Below, one piece after another: positions 11,553-23,845 of a DNA stretch of 64,000 nt. Source of the stretch: Plazaster borealis (lineage: Eukaryota; Echinodermata; Asteroidea; Forcipulatida; Labidiasteridae); contig CM037476.1 in assembly GCA_021014325.1 (NCBI GenBank), positions 15,660,827-15,724,826 on the forward strand, read 5' to 3'. Made by a program: the position numbers and the translations under genes. The notes beneath the pieces are model-generated. The model did no database searches and was not told the DNA's origin. It worked only from the letters and a program-made list of their open reading frames with translations. The stretch's first letter is position 1. Each line of letters begins with the position of its first letter.

Positions 11553-11945
11553 CCAATGGCCTACCGGTTTGCAGCCAGTAGACCGAAAACACATTTTAGA
11601 AGTTACTCGTTCAGTTTTTAGCAAAAATAGGTGAAACCCTTTTAAGTTCTATCGTCAGACAGGCCCGATTGACATAGTCTATGACCCTATATGCATCATG
11701 GACTCGGAATCTCCAGTTAGAAAACACTTTCTACATAGGCTTGTGCACAAAAATACTGCGGTTTTACAGTGTAAAAACATACTAATTAACAAACAAACAA
11801 TTCAAAATTAATATTTGTAATTTGTGTGTCAAACTGTCTTTAAAACATCGAAAGGTTATTAGCTTTGAAAAAAGCATGACATCAATATTACAAAGGAGAT
11901 ATACACGTTTCCCAACGGTCTACTGGCTGCAGTAACCAATGGCAG
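11553..11945. repeat. Weak inverted-repeat pair, possible decayed element
   Basis: 'gcagccagtagaccg' near 11571 faces 'cggtctactggctgc' near 11917 about 345 bp away. The borders are not clear. Confidence 0.4.
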
Positions 11946-12116
11946 TATGTGCAGTAAATCTGATAGGGGTCGGTCATCGCAGGGTTTAATATTTACCCCG
12001 AAATATACCCAACTGTGACCTAAATTATTTACACCACAGATGTGTTCAAATTTAACAGAAACTATGCCGATCATAATTATGTCAAAATTAGTTCAATGAC
12101 GAACATTTGTAGATGA

Positions 12117-12276
12117 TTGCTCTATATTCCGACACCCCTGTGTGCCGACACCTGTTCCGACAACCCCCTCATGATTTACACACTATAGGGTTAGGGTTAG
12201 GGTTAGGGTTAGGAATAGGAAAATACACCAGTGTCGGAACATAGGGGTGTCGGAACATAGGGGTGTCGGAAGATAT
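12117..12276. repeat. Interstitial TTAGGG run inside an inverted repeat
   Basis: About four GGGTTA units at 12187-12212. On the left is 'ccgacacccctgtg'; on the right are two copies of 'cataggggtgtcgga'. The arms are inverse to each other, so the telomere-like run sits at the centre of a foldback. Confidence 0.8.
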
Positions 12277-14589
12277 AGGTGTGTAACCCATTTGGGCAGA
12301 TGCTTGCATCTGACCGTGCGCTAGGGCCATTAAGATTGACCACACCCAAAGACTGGTTATTATTGGGTTGTATAAGGAAAATTCCAAGAACAAACAAATA
12401 TAAAAAATGTTTTTCTAAAAAATACATTTTCGGCGAGCTGCGAAGCAGAGTGGGCCTATGTATGGACACTGTCCGTCTGTCGGTCCGGACAGACAGACGC
12501 TCTTACGAGACCCGTGTTGTCTGGAAGTGGTGTCAAACGTTGTTTGATACCGGTTCCATTCTTCTTGACAAAACAAACGAGGTAGAAAAAAAGTAGTAAA
12601 AAACTAGTAGAAGCAAACTTGTAATTGAACTAAGTTGAACTGATATGGAGTGCAGTGGAATAGGCTCATCTAGAAGGATACGAAAAACGTTGTTTCTAGT
12701 GAAATATTTAATACCTGGTAATTAGTGGTTTTGCTGGTGCTGCTTTAGGGTTTGAAACAATTGACCGCATGAGGGCGCTTTCAAAGGCTAATTTCCTTGC
12801 ATGACAATCTTATTCTGACTGTCTGTATGTTGTTGTCTTGTATCATTGGCCAAATAAATTGTTACAATAATGACAACAATGGAAAGAACAGTTCGTTTTA
12901 CTTGTTTTGCACGGTCAAAAATACTGCGAATTGAGGTTAAAGGTGTTTATAGTCACATATTGCCAAAGTTGTACGATGTCTTAAAGAGGCAGGCTCGTCA
13001 TTACAAACAGCACTTTTATTATAGCGCCCTCTGTCATTCGTCCTATGAAAGGAGAATGTATTTCGAAGTTTTCGTTGTTTGGTATTGCTGTTCTGGTAAT
13101 AAACAATATCCTCTGCGTGAACGTCGGATTGTGTCCTGGGATTATTGACATCCAACTGGGGTATTTTTTTGTAACCTAGACGCAGGAATATTGGTCTAAT
13201 TGGTTGGAGTATTATTGGACCTAAGCTTGGTCTCGGTCCCCCCACCACCCGTCTTCTACTTCCATACTACAACATGCCTAGTTTGTCCTCAAAAATCAAG
13301 ATGGGTGCTACCCTGTTTTGAAAGTATTCATTGTCGGCTATAAAAGGTTGTTATTAGTTTAAGGGGGCTGTACTATAACCAAACCCATTAAAGTTTACTT
13401 ATTTCCTGTGTCACTGCATGAGCCAATTTCGTTTGTTTTCTGTTGGTCGCCATAGACTGTAGTATAATAGCAGACTTGATGCTCTTCCTGCTTAACAATA
13501 GTGAATTTAACTATAGGAGAACAAGATATTAACCTTCACCCAAAATGAATGAGTGCAGAGAGTCCATTCCTTCAAACCAGAAAGTGCCATTTCAGATCAT
13601 CATTGTTATTGGACGTTTGAATCTTGTACATTGTCAGACATGTTTCATTTTGTTAAATCCATTTGCCTCATAAACATGTATTGCTGACGACCCAACTGTT
13701 TCAACTGAGCAATTTGATTGTGCACTTTCTGTTTCGCATCTGAATAACTTTTGTTCTTTTAAGTTCCTTTGTTTGAAAGGAGAGACCATAATATTCATTC
13801 TATGCCCTGAAAATACACTATTGGTATTGAAAATATGCACATTCTACCATGCATTTTTATTCTTTCTTTTACCCTTAGGCCTACACCTAGACCTAAACGA
13901 ATAGGTTGACTTTTGAATAGAAAGTTATTAATTTTCTGTAGCTTGATAATTCACTGCATTATCTCAATGACAAGCCCGCGTTTTTAATCGAACAAGGAAA
14001 CACAATGGAATATATTTGATAGAAACATGGACCTCTGAAACTGTTTGCGAGTGACACCCTATCCCAAATGAAAAATTGCGTCAGTCTTTCCGTTGTTTTT
14101 CCAGTGGATCAGGAAATAACATTGACACCAAATATAAAATAGCCTAGGACTTTAATTAATCCTATGAAATGTTTCGCACATTAACCGCCCTACCTCCTGT
14201 AAACATTTTCAAGCTGCGACTGGAACATTAATTATTTTGCAACCAAACTACATGAATTGCGTAAGGGGGCACAAATTGTCCTCAAAAACAAAGGAAAAAA
14301 CAGCAGCAACTCTACAGGGATGCAACAATGGGTATTTGTGTCGCTGTACTTCCTACTACTGTCTCTGTCTCGCTCTAGAGATTATACATTTCCACCCATT
14401 CATATTTTTAGTTTCCATCGACTTTGCCTGAGGTATCAGATTTTCGCCTTCTTGAACTTGACATATCCACTAATTCCAGATGGGAGAGGTATATCTCAGG
14501 CATTTCAAAGAGTGTTTCAATGCGAGTTGTTGGTTGTCTTTAAATTGAGATCGGAAGTTCTTACCTCCTGATGCTACATACCTGTATAA
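12277..14589. other. Gene-free interval
   Basis: Several open frames of 60-105 codons occur but none has splice signals, recognisable domains or a second copy in frame. A 'gaccgcatgagggcgc' block at 12764 also occurs near 1298. Confidence 0.45.
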
Positions 14590-14878
14590 GACAACTATAG
14601 TATACGTCCCCTTATGGAGTACTGTTGTCACAAATGGGCCGGTGCTTCTGCTTGTCAGTTATCTTTACTATAGATAGAGTGCAGAAGCGTATTGTTAATC
14701 TTGTTGGTGAAGTGTTGGGATCAACGTTACAACCTCTTTCCCACCGTAGGTCTGTAGCCAGCCTCTGTATTTTCTGCAGATATTTTCATGGTAAATGTGC
14801 CGCCAATTTGTTCAACCTAGTTCCAACTATTACTATTAGGGTCTTTGAGCGTGAAACCAGGCTTTCATATCTCTGAGA
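14590..14878 (+). pseudogene. Non-LTR retrotransposon ORF relic (3' end)
   Basis: Two adjacent frames together carry the C-terminal signature of Jockey/RTE-like reverse-transcriptase ORFs. One reads DRVQKRIVNLVG, then LQPLSHRRSVASLCIFCRYF and NLVPT. A frameshift lies before the DRVQ block. Inactive fragment. Confidence 0.55.
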
Positions 14879-15373
14879 TGTAGAACAAAGAGCCATTAAC
14901 AGGTTCACATTTAACTACACATTTCACATTTCACATTTTGTTTGGGGCGAACTTGCATGAAACAAATACGGGCAAAATCTATCCAAATACTGTGTTATTA
15001 CGGTATGTCTATTATGATGTTATTGTAAATTAAACTGTCTGACCACAGGCTAAACAGTGGATTTTGCAATATTATTTTTGTACATCTAGTTCCTTGTAAT
15101 AAGTTCGTCTCGATCAGTATCATTAATTCGATGCGTACATCATTCGTATGGCACTCAGAATCCCTCGCAAATGAAACTGGTTCATGGCAAATATGACAGG
15201 CGAATACGGAATGAAAAACAGCATGGTTTCCTGCATGGTAAAGCAATGTGGTCTGTGTGGTGAAGCATAAGTGCATGTGTCAACGTCAGCATTTATAGAC
15301 AAGTGCATTCAAATTTACATCAAAAGTTGCATCTTTGTGTCTCGAAACTTGATTTTTCTCTCCGGGGAGAAAA

Positions 15374-16874
15374 ATGGGCAGCCTGATGTACGTTAGCTGC
15401 GTGTTGCTAATGACGACTGCGCCACTAACTGACTCGTACACGCTAAAACCTACTACGACCAGCGTGGACGTCTGTCTCGGTGAAAAGTTACATCTATCTT
15501 GTGGTGTCAGATTTGGACCTGGCAAAGATATACGGTCTCTCTCCGAGGTGGGTTGGAACCGTGGTGAGGGTTCTTACGGTAGGATTAACGTGACTGCCTG
15601 TAAGCCCGAGTCCACGTGTACCGAATCAACAACTGACGATCGTGGAGTTTTGCAATATTACTTCAATAAAAATGCTAGCAATGTTGCATCGTTGACACTG
15701 ACTATTAGTAACAGCACACTGAAGGACAGCGTCACATTTTCTTGCTTTGCTCTCAATAAGACCGGTGTCCAGACTTCTGAGAACATATCTGCAATCGTCC
15801 ACAGTCTTCCCAATAAAGCATCTTATCCGAATTGCTCGATAAAGACATGCTCCTCTGAAAATGCCGACAACGCCTGTACTTTATCGTGCATGGCCGAGAT
15901 AACCCAGCCAAGGGTGTCCTTAGAGTGGATCGTCTCTGGGACCAACTCGACCGAAGTTAGACTTTCCAATAACACCGAGGTAATTGGGAATCATGTCGTG
16001 CTACTTTATAACACAACGGAGCGATACATTAACACAATAACTTGTCGTTTGTCAAGTGATGAGCTTCCATGTTTGAATTTGAAAAGCTGCTCAATTGAAC
16101 CGGCCATCTGTTCTGAAGAATGTCCGCCTGGGGAATTTACAAGCGTGCCCTCGCCAGTTTTCACGCGGGCGTCTGGGGATCAAAGCCCCACTGGTTTGTC
16201 TCTCGTCATGATCATTGTCATTGCAGCCGCCGGCGCTAAAATCGTCATCGTTCTCCTGCTTATTCTAGTGTGCTTTGTTCGCTCCAAGGGCAGCAAAATG
16301 AAGCGAACCAAAATGGAAGGGACGACGGCCACTTCTACGACGACTGCTTTAACAAGACGCCAGCAAAACGCCTTTGAAGATGTGGACATCTACACTATGC
16401 CAGATTGCGAGCAAGCGTCACATCATACACCCGTCGAACTTGAACATCTGCCGGGTGGGAAAGCTGGACCACCCGGTGCCCCCTCCCTGGCATATGAGGT
16501 GGTTTCCGAGGCAGTCGATGATGATGACAACCAAGTTGTGGTGAAGACACCGAGTCAGACAGCACCAGTCTACGAAGTGCTAAAACAAGACGAGATGGAT
16601 AGAGCAACAGACAACGAAGGACCTACGAGTGGCGGAAGCGAGGTTGTGGTAAAGACACCGAGTCAGACTGCACCAGCCTACGAAGTGCTAGAACAAGACG
16701 AGATAGATACAGCAACAGACAACGAAGGACCTACGAGTGGAGGAGGCGAGGTTGTGGTAAAGACACCGAGTCAGACTGCACCAGCCTACGAAGTGCTGGA
16801 ACCAGACAAGGCTAAGATACCGAGGAGTTACGAAGAAGCTACGTATGAAGAATGCGATGTCCATGCACACCAAG
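15374..16874 (+). CDS. Receptor A, exon 1: two-Ig transmembrane receptor with repeated tyrosine tail
   Basis: ATG 15374 follows an A-rich stretch and opens a signal peptide (residues 1-21). Ig domain 1 has Cys43 and Cys124 with Trp61, plus an extra CX5C (Cys76, Cys82). Ig domain 2 has LSC, LEW and a later TC. A Pro/Ser/Gly stalk leads to a transmembrane helix at about 274-302, then KGSKMKRTK. The tail carries IYTMP (Tyr340), LAYEVV (Tyr373, fits the ITIM pattern), then three 36-residue repeats with AP[VA]YEVL (Tyr400, 436, 472), then SYEEATYEE. Read straight on, the frame ends nine codons later at 16891. CAAG|GTAAGG at 16871-16880 is a strong donor in phase 1, and exon 2 (18953-19116) continues in frame. 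It is the most diverged member of the array. A surface signalling role is inferred. Confidence 0.85.
16535..16812 (+). repeat. Coding 108-bp tandem repeat in receptor A tail
   Basis: GTTGTGGT[GA]AAGACACCGA begins at 16535, 16643 and 16751, an exact 108-bp (36-codon) period. Two units are complete and a third is truncated after its tyrosine motif. Units are nearly identical, implying recent expansion. Confidence 0.95.
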
Positions 16875-17282
16875 GTAAGGAAGCACCGTAACTACTGACA
16901 TTACGTCATCAATCTCAATTAGGAGATACTCATATTTTTTGTCACATTCTCCTTGGATAATATAAAAGTGAGGCTCTTGCAGTTTACTCACTGCATGCAT
17001 CAGAGAAAATACGAAAAAGGGATGAAAGTTAAACAATATTATCAATACCACGTTATTCCTGACTTTAATGTAACTCTGCGCGTAGCTCGTTCATTTAACC
17101 AAGCAAGAATCATTTGCAAGCGATATTGTCCAGAAAAAACCAGTATGGTTGCCATTTAGCAATGTACGCTTTACAAACCCTTGTGTACGGGGAATAAGAC
17201 CATGCAGTCGTGACTGACTCATAAATAAGGTGTCCAGGGTGCACCGATCTCCCTTATAGTTTATACTGGGTGCTTCAACAAC

Positions 17283-17676
17283 TTAAAGGCATGGTACACG
17301 TTTGGTATTAATGACTCTGAAAATGAATGGCAATAAAAACTTACTTGGTAAGAAGTATAGCAACTTTGGATAGTATAATGCATTTTGAGAAACTTTTCAC
17401 TTCGAAGTACTGCGGTTATGGAAAAATATATCACTTTTTATCCCCCGAAAATTGAATCTGAGAAGTTACGCGTAACGCTTCTCAGAGTGTGTATTCCAAT
17501 GCAGATTATTCTTCCTGTGTGGACATCACCGCTCCAGATTTTCGGCAATATCTCAAAAACGCTACCACCTTTTGAAATGAAATTTTCACAGGTTAGTTTT
17601 ATGGTATACATCTACAACTATATAGGTTTGAAACGAACAATAGGCTCCAATTACCAAACGTGTACGATGCCTTTAA
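17283..17676. mobile_element. MITE family 2, copy a (in receptor A intron)
   Basis: It ends like family 1 (TTAAAGGCATGGTACACGTTTGGTA and TACCAAACGTGTACGATGCCTTTAA) but has a different core: 'gattattcttcctgtgtgga', 'ccgctccagattttcggcaa' and a hairpin around 'gaagttacgcgtaacgcttc'. Copies at 57351-57747 and, partial, 38733-38993. Confidence 0.85.
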
Positions 17677-17677
17677 C

Positions 17678-18795
17678 CCTTTTCACACTACAATTCACAG
17701 GAAATAAAACTCCAGGAAATTCCTTGGGAATGTATAGCTCCACCTCCGCCAATCCCATGTTTGTTTTCACACTTGCAGCAATTTTCCTGTGGAAAACGGC
17801 ACACTCGGCATTTGCTTACCCCGGGGTTATCTCGCTTAACCCTACTCCCAAGCAATGGTAACTAATTCCCCGGGATTTAGTACAATTCAAGTGTGAAAAG
17901 GTTGACCAACTTTTGAAATTTATCTAGCGTGAAAAGGACCATAAGCTGTTTGACTATCATCTATTCCATTTTGTATTATTACTCCATATACCTTAGCCCT
18001 TCACAGCATGGTGACTTTTACATGCATCTCTTCTGAAGATCATATTGTTTTAAAATTTTAACCGAAACTTGTTTTGTTTTTTAAATTTTTGTCAAATGGT
18101 TTTTTAAACAACACACACTTGGATCATTTACTACAAGTAAAAACTCCACTGTTTCGCAATAAGGATAAAATGGGTCAAACTGACCAAGAAATGGGTCAAA
18201 ATGACGCAGAATTCGAGTTAAAATCCCAGTTATTTTTTACCACCTTCCGGGTTAGCCTGACCCGGGGGCCCTCCTGGTACCCCGGAATCCGCGTCAATTC
18301 TGACCCGGGAGTTTTTAGGGTGCAAAATCCCGGGAAATAGCTATACTCCGGCTTGGGACCATTTTTTGGAGGAGGGTTAAATGAGATAACAGCGGGGTTA
18401 GCATTTGGGGAAAATTGCGCTGCTTAACGGCAAGCAGATTTTTTCGTGCTAACTATAGCAGAACAATTTGCTTAAGCGTAAGCGTATTTCACAGGTTAGC
18501 AATAAACTTGGGCGGCCAGCTTGCGCGTTCACCATGGATTTGCCTTGTTACGTCATTCATGTTCATACAGCAAGCACCGGAAGGTTAGCATGCCTTTTGG
18601 TGTGCTCACGGTTAGCAGCGATACGAAATGGAAACTCGCGCCGTAATCACAAAATCAGCCGTTTAGCAGCTCTATGAAATTAGACCCTGGTGTGCATTTT
18701 GACCAGGAAAACTGCATCAAGGGTGGGGAAAAAAGGTGGGGAAATTTCCTAGGGTTTTATGTCACGGGAATTGTTTCTGTAGTGTGAAAATGGGG
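17678..18795. mobile_element. Non-autonomous DNA element (in receptor A intron)
   Basis: CCTTTTCACACTACA at the left is inverted at the right as TGTAGTGTGAAAATGG. Nested inside are a TGACCC-palindrome element (about 18165-18340) and a relic of the 'aatttcatagagctgctaa' foldback family (about 18400-18690). No transposase is visible. Confidence 0.6.
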
Positions 18796-18952
18796 CTTAA
18801 TTTGTGAAGGCAAGCAAGAATTATGATGTACTTCTTTCATTCCGAGGCCTAGTAGATAAAGGAAAGGTAAATTATTGCTTGTGTCCGAACCCAAAAAAAG
18901 GGAACTCACTTTTGGGTCTTTGACTGCGAGCTTTTTGTTATTTTAATTCCAG

Positions 18953-19116
18953 TAGAAAAGGAGACGTTTGCGACCGAGGACCATAAAGGTAAAGCCGAGG
19001 AGGGTCCAAACAAAGGGGCGAGGTCCCCCAGGTCATTCATCCAAGATTCGGAGGAGGGAAAATTGATTGAGAATATCTGGTACGTGCCTTACAAGGAAAC
19101 GCGGATGACTGAATGA
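18953..19116 (+). CDS. Receptor A, exon 2 (true C terminus)
   Basis: The acceptor 'ttttaattccag' ends at 18952. Joined in phase 1 to exon 1, the frame runs to TGA 19114-19116. It includes FATEDHKGKAEEG and ends SEEGKLIENIWYVPYKETR plus three residues. The EEG-x-LIENI-x-Y block matches the second exons of B, C and E, which is the main evidence that this exon is real. It adds two tyrosines (WYVPY). Confidence 0.85.
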
Positions 19117-19241
19117 ACCGGGAAATGTCCTTGAAAAGGTCACTTGCTTTCCAAGGAAATAACTGTCACGGTATAACAACATATTAGATAGATAAACAAA
19201 TTAGATAGGTCATCAATATCCACTAACTGGTTGTGATTGTG

Positions 19242-19611
19242 TTAAAGGCACTGAACACGTTTGGTAATTGTCAAAGACCAGTGTTCTCACTTGGTGTATC
19301 CCAACATATGCATAAAATAACAAGCCTGTGAAAATTTGGGCTCAATTGGCCATCGAAGTTGCAAGAAAATAAAATAAAAACCACCCTTGTTGTACAAATT
19401 TGTGTGCTTTCAGATAGGAATAAAAACTTCTTGCGAGAAGTTTTTATTATATAGTGAGAAATTACCTCTTTCTCAAAAACTACGTTACTTCAGAGGGAGT
19501 CGTTTCCTACAATGTTTTATACTAACAACAGCTCTCCGTTGCTCGTTACCAAGTAAGTTTTTATGCTAATATTTGTTTTGAGTCATTACCAAACGTGTAC
19601 GATACCTTTAA
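19242..19611. mobile_element. MITE family 1, copy b
   Basis: Inverse orientation relative to copy a: starts TTAAAGGCACTGAACACG, ends CGTGTACGATACCTTTAA, with the same central hairpin (AACTTCTTGCGAGAAGTT). Confidence 0.85.
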
Positions 19612-21295
19612 GAATAGCTTTTCAAGGAAATAACTGTCGCGAAAAAACCCCGATGCTGTTTTATTGAAATTACATGTCATCAAACCGCTATCCTTAACAA
19701 AATGTAATGTTTTATTCATGCTGTTTTTCTCCAAAAAAAGAATAACAATAATATGTGTAAAAAACCCACCCATATTCATGTTTGGCTAGTATACTTTTAA
19801 TCACGTGCATTAATCAAATAAAGTATTATTCATGAACGTAGCATGTTATCCAGAAAGTGTTTCCTTAGACTTGATTTCAAGTCTGAGTTCGCGGTTAGTT
19901 CTCTGCATCAGCCACGCAAAACTCCCCCGCAAATTAGCTATCACACGCTCTGACTCGTAGGTTAATGACGGAGATAAAGCCACAAGAGGGCGCTATTTCA
20001 GGCAATAAATGTAATGGCTATCAGGTAGACTAAAAACCACGATCACAGACTTGGAACCAAGTCTATTGTTTCCTATGTCTGTTGATCCAATTCACATGAC
20101 GTCATCATCACAATAATCTTGGTTGCGTCATTTTTTGCAGTCAATGTCCTTGTGTGTTATACAGTGTAGTGCGCATTTTAGGCAACGCGGCGTTTACACG
20201 CTTATCATACTTTACGTGCAACTAACTTGAACCCCTAAAATGGCGCGCGTGACAGGCGTGTGACGTTGGTGCAGGGAGTCAAACGGTCTTATTATTGTAT
20301 TGAAAATGTAACTTGAAAAGCAATGTTCAAATAAATATTAATACAACAATTAAGATTAACCAATATGTTAAAAGCGTGTGTAAACTAAGAGACAGAATTG
20401 TTGTTTATAAAATTAATTATGTCGTCTTTAAAAATGCAAGATTTGTAAAGATTTTGTTCGAATGAAATGAAAGGATCGGAAACTAATATAAATTTTCTGT
20501 CCGCGGTATCTGATACGCAGTCTTGTAAATAGGTGTAAAAAGTTGTGAGTATGCTTTTAGTTATTCATTTTGTTCGCCCAGAAATTGATTGACCCAGTCA
20601 GTTTCCCTCGTGATTTAATACCTGATAAGTAGTCATGTATAGTAAAAATCTAAAATGATAATACAAACAACGATATGGTTTCAAAACGGTTGAAAGGTGT
20701 GGAAGCGTCGATGAATGGAAGTAACATTCTGTTATCTAAATTTTAAATTTCAAATCTTACCAACCCAACTTTGGCCTTTCGTCAAGGCGGATGACGTGTG
20801 TGAGTTAGTGAAAGTTAAACTGTACTGAAACCATCATTAGTTGACATGTTACCACTCCAATGAGCAAGGTATATTGTGATGGGGAAAAGTGAAGAAAAAC
20901 ATGTTTCTTGTATATGTACAGTGTAGTTTATTGCCTCCAAGTTGCCTAATAACTTTATGTAATTATTCCACCAAAATACGCTGACAGTAGACTGGGTCCC
21001 CTGTTTTTATCCGTATAGCGCAGGCGCTGCAGTGGTCTTACAAACCCAAATTTGATAAATACACGCCATGACGCACCGTACGTAGAAGTGATAATACACA
21101 CACATTAATTATGTGTAGTGTGTACACGCACAGTGTTTGTTTGTTTAGATGATCTTCCCAATAAACAAGGGAACTCGGCAAAACTCCCACAAGGGAATAT
21201 AGAAAACGCCCACCTGGCAACATCTCTCGTATACAAGCATTGGTTAAACGTCTATGATTTATGAATTGCACAAATCAATAAATAATTGTGACTAA
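19612..21295. other. Gene-free interval
   Basis: A block at about 20088-20275 with 'gacgtcatcatcacaat', 'atcttggttg' and 'gtgtagtgcgc' recurs at about 36772-36955, so it is a dispersed repeat. Otherwise nothing is supported. Confidence 0.5.
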
Positions 21296-21437
21296 GGCCG
21301 TATCCGATTTGGCGACTACAGCTACGGCTACGGCTGTTGCTAAGGGTGTTGCTAAGGACGTCCTATTCTTCAACGCATGATGACGCGGAAATCTATAGCC
21401 GTAGCCGTAGCTGTAGCTACCAATTCGGACACGGCCT
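21296..21437. mobile_element. GCTACGGC-family MITE, single copy
   Basis: AAGGCCGTATCCGATTTGG..CTACAGCTACGGCTACGG at the left is mirrored by CCGTAGCCGTAGCTGTAG..CCAATTCGGACACGGCC at the right. This is the best-defined copy in the window. Confidence 0.85.
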
Positions 21438-21589
21438 CGGTAACTGGATGACAATACTTATTCTAGTCATTGTGAAATCAGCGGTCAGCTTGGTTGGATT
21501 GGCATGCAATGTTAGATCTGGCAGGAACTGCCACAGGTTCTAAAGGTCGGTTTTATCTGGCGTTATTCACGAGCCTCGAAGTGTGATAT

Positions 21590-21838
21590 CAGGGCCCAAT
21601 TTCATAGAGCTGCTAAGCACAACAATTTGCTTAGCATGAAATTTCTTCCTTGATAAAAACAGGATTACCAACCAAATTTCCATGTGTTGCATATTGCTTG
21701 TTACTGTATTCAGCTGTTGTTTGCTTATCCTGAAAATCACGTGGAAATTTTGTTGGTAATCCTGTTTTTATCAAGGAAGAAATTTCATGCTAAGCAAATT
21801 GTTGTGCGTATATAGCAGCTCTATGAAATTGGGCCCTG
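21590..21838. mobile_element. Long-arm foldback element
   Basis: CAGGGCCCAATTTCATAGAG at the left and its inverse at the right. The arms pair for roughly 100 bp, including 'tttcttccttgataaaaaca', leaving only a ~50-bp loop. Related, more decayed copies are at about 18640-18690, 24750-24830 and 61722-61918. Confidence 0.9.
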
Positions 21839-22573
21839 ATGTTCTGGCTACAGTGACCGTTGCTTCAAATTTTTGGATAAGGAAAGGGTGATATGTCTTG
21901 ACAAGTTTAAACGTGTAACTTCAATAGGTTATTTCTACCACATTATAGCTGCATTTTGAACCCAACACATATCAAGACAGAAAAATGTCTGACTTTATTA
22001 ATAATCGATTCTTACACCACAAAAAAAGAAGGGATTCGAGATTCGATGGCTTGAAAGAATACTGATGGCAGCTTCCGTTGGGAAATATATAATCTGTAAT
22101 AACTTATGGAGTGGTCATTTTGTTTGTAAAAATAAATAAATGTACATAATATTTTGATTCTTTTTTTACCATTTTGTTATGCATTTGATTAAGCAAATTG
22201 GCAAATCAAATGTACACATTCGCAGCAATATAATCAGTTCTTATTGTGTAGTGTTGTTGTACTCGTACTCGATACTCGAGTACTACCCGAGTACCGTTTT
22301 GATGGTAGGCCTATACTTGGCTATATAGCAAATTACATCCCCTCGAAGTCAATAATCGATACTCGGCTAAAAAAATTATCTGTACTCGAAATCATGTATT
22401 CGATACTCCACTGAAAAATTTTCTCGAGCTCGATTGTAAGTGCTCGTGGTCAAATCACAGTTCTCTATGTTGCATTAATGTAAACTTACGCCACTGTATA
22501 TTGATATCCAAGGAATAGAGGAATAAAAGCATCGGAAAAAGTAAAATTGAAGTTGCATTTAATGTATTCATGC
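21839..22573. other. Gene-free interval
   Basis: Includes a CTCGA-rich stretch (about 22258-22445: ACTCGATACTCGAGTACT and related words). No coding or RNA feature supported. Confidence 0.45.
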
Positions 22574-22954
22574 TTAAAGGCACTGAACACGTTTGGTAAT
22601 TGTCAAAGACCAGTATTCTCACTTGGTGTATCCCAACATACGCATAAAATAACAACCCTGTGAAAATTTGGGCTCAATTGGTCATCGAAGTTGCAAGAAA
22701 ATGATGAAAGAAAAAAACACCCTTGTTGTACAAATGTGTGTGCTTTCAGATAGGAATAAAAGGCTTCTTGCAAGAAGTCTTTTATTATTTTAGTGAGAAA
22801 TTACCTTTTTCTCAAAAACTACGTTACTTCAGAGGGAGTCGTTTCTCACAATGTTTATACTAGCCTATCAACAGCTCTCCGTTGCTCGTTACCAAGTAAG
22901 GTTTTATGCTAATATACATTTTGAGTAATTACCAAACGTGTACAGTTCCTTTAA
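22574..22954. mobile_element. MITE family 1, copy c
   Basis: Starts TTAAAGGCACTGAACACG, ends CGTGTACAGTTCCTTTAA, with the same hairpin core. Confidence 0.85.
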
Positions 22955-23769
22955 AATATAGTTATCATAACAAGCACACGTTGCCATTTAAATACTACAT
23001 GTAGTCCAAAAACAACAGTACAACAATAGTACTGTGTTTATACCTCATTTTGCAGTATTTTTTTAAATGAAGTATTCGTCTCGTAGGCCTACTTGTATCT
23101 TGTAATCTGCGATCCAAGTACTTTCCCTGTTGGACTCGGTACTCCGATACTTGTAAAGGGAGTCTGTCTCGGGGACACATTCCTGCCACACCGGACGCCA
23201 ACGAGCATGACGTTGTGCTATTTATGTTTTTCCGGCCAATTTCAGCAAAAACTCATTATATTTCATAAACACGCATTCAAATTCACGCATTTTACCCTGA
23301 TTCACACAAACTAGGGTTTCGCGTTAGCTATTGATGCATTCAATTTCGTTTTCGTGCACACATGATTTCGTTCTATTCATTCAGGTTCGTTGCAGTCATT
23401 CTATTTCATTTACAGGCACTCAAGACTACACTTTGACAATTCTTATAGTTGCATTTTCTACTACACTCTTAAAGTGCGAGATTTAAAACGTTAATCTATT
23501 ATGGGATTCATAACAAAATTAATCTAAACTATTAAAAATTTATCTTAAAAGATTTAAAAAAGCTAAAATTAACCATCAATTCGAAAACGAGTTTTAATCC
23601 CCCGACTGATTTAAAAAGGACGCTACAATTATCGACAAAGGACCAATCCGGTGATTGGCTTGCATCACGTGATGAGCATTTCGGGGAGCGGGATTTTCAA
23701 CGACATCCGCCATCTTGTTTTACGAAGGGCGATCGTCCTTTTGTTCTAACGTTGCTTTAAGCTGCATAG

Positions 23770-23845
23770 ATGGAGGATCAATTGCTCCTGTTTTTAAACA
23801 CAACGCTTGGTGACAGGACAGCCACCGTTCTTGAAATTTTTCAAG
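23770..23845 (+). CDS. Candidate first exon of the split element's gene
   Basis: ATG 23770 opens 25 codons (MEDQLLLFLNTT, then LGDRTATVLEIFQ) ending at CAAG|GTAAGT, a consensus donor in phase 1. A GC-richer, 'gccatcttg'-containing stretch precedes it, as in many promoters. No recognisable domain. Confidence 0.5.

Noticed and set aside
12187..12212. Chromosome end
   Set aside because: Only about four TTAGGG units, with unique and gene-bearing sequence on both sides; interstitial.
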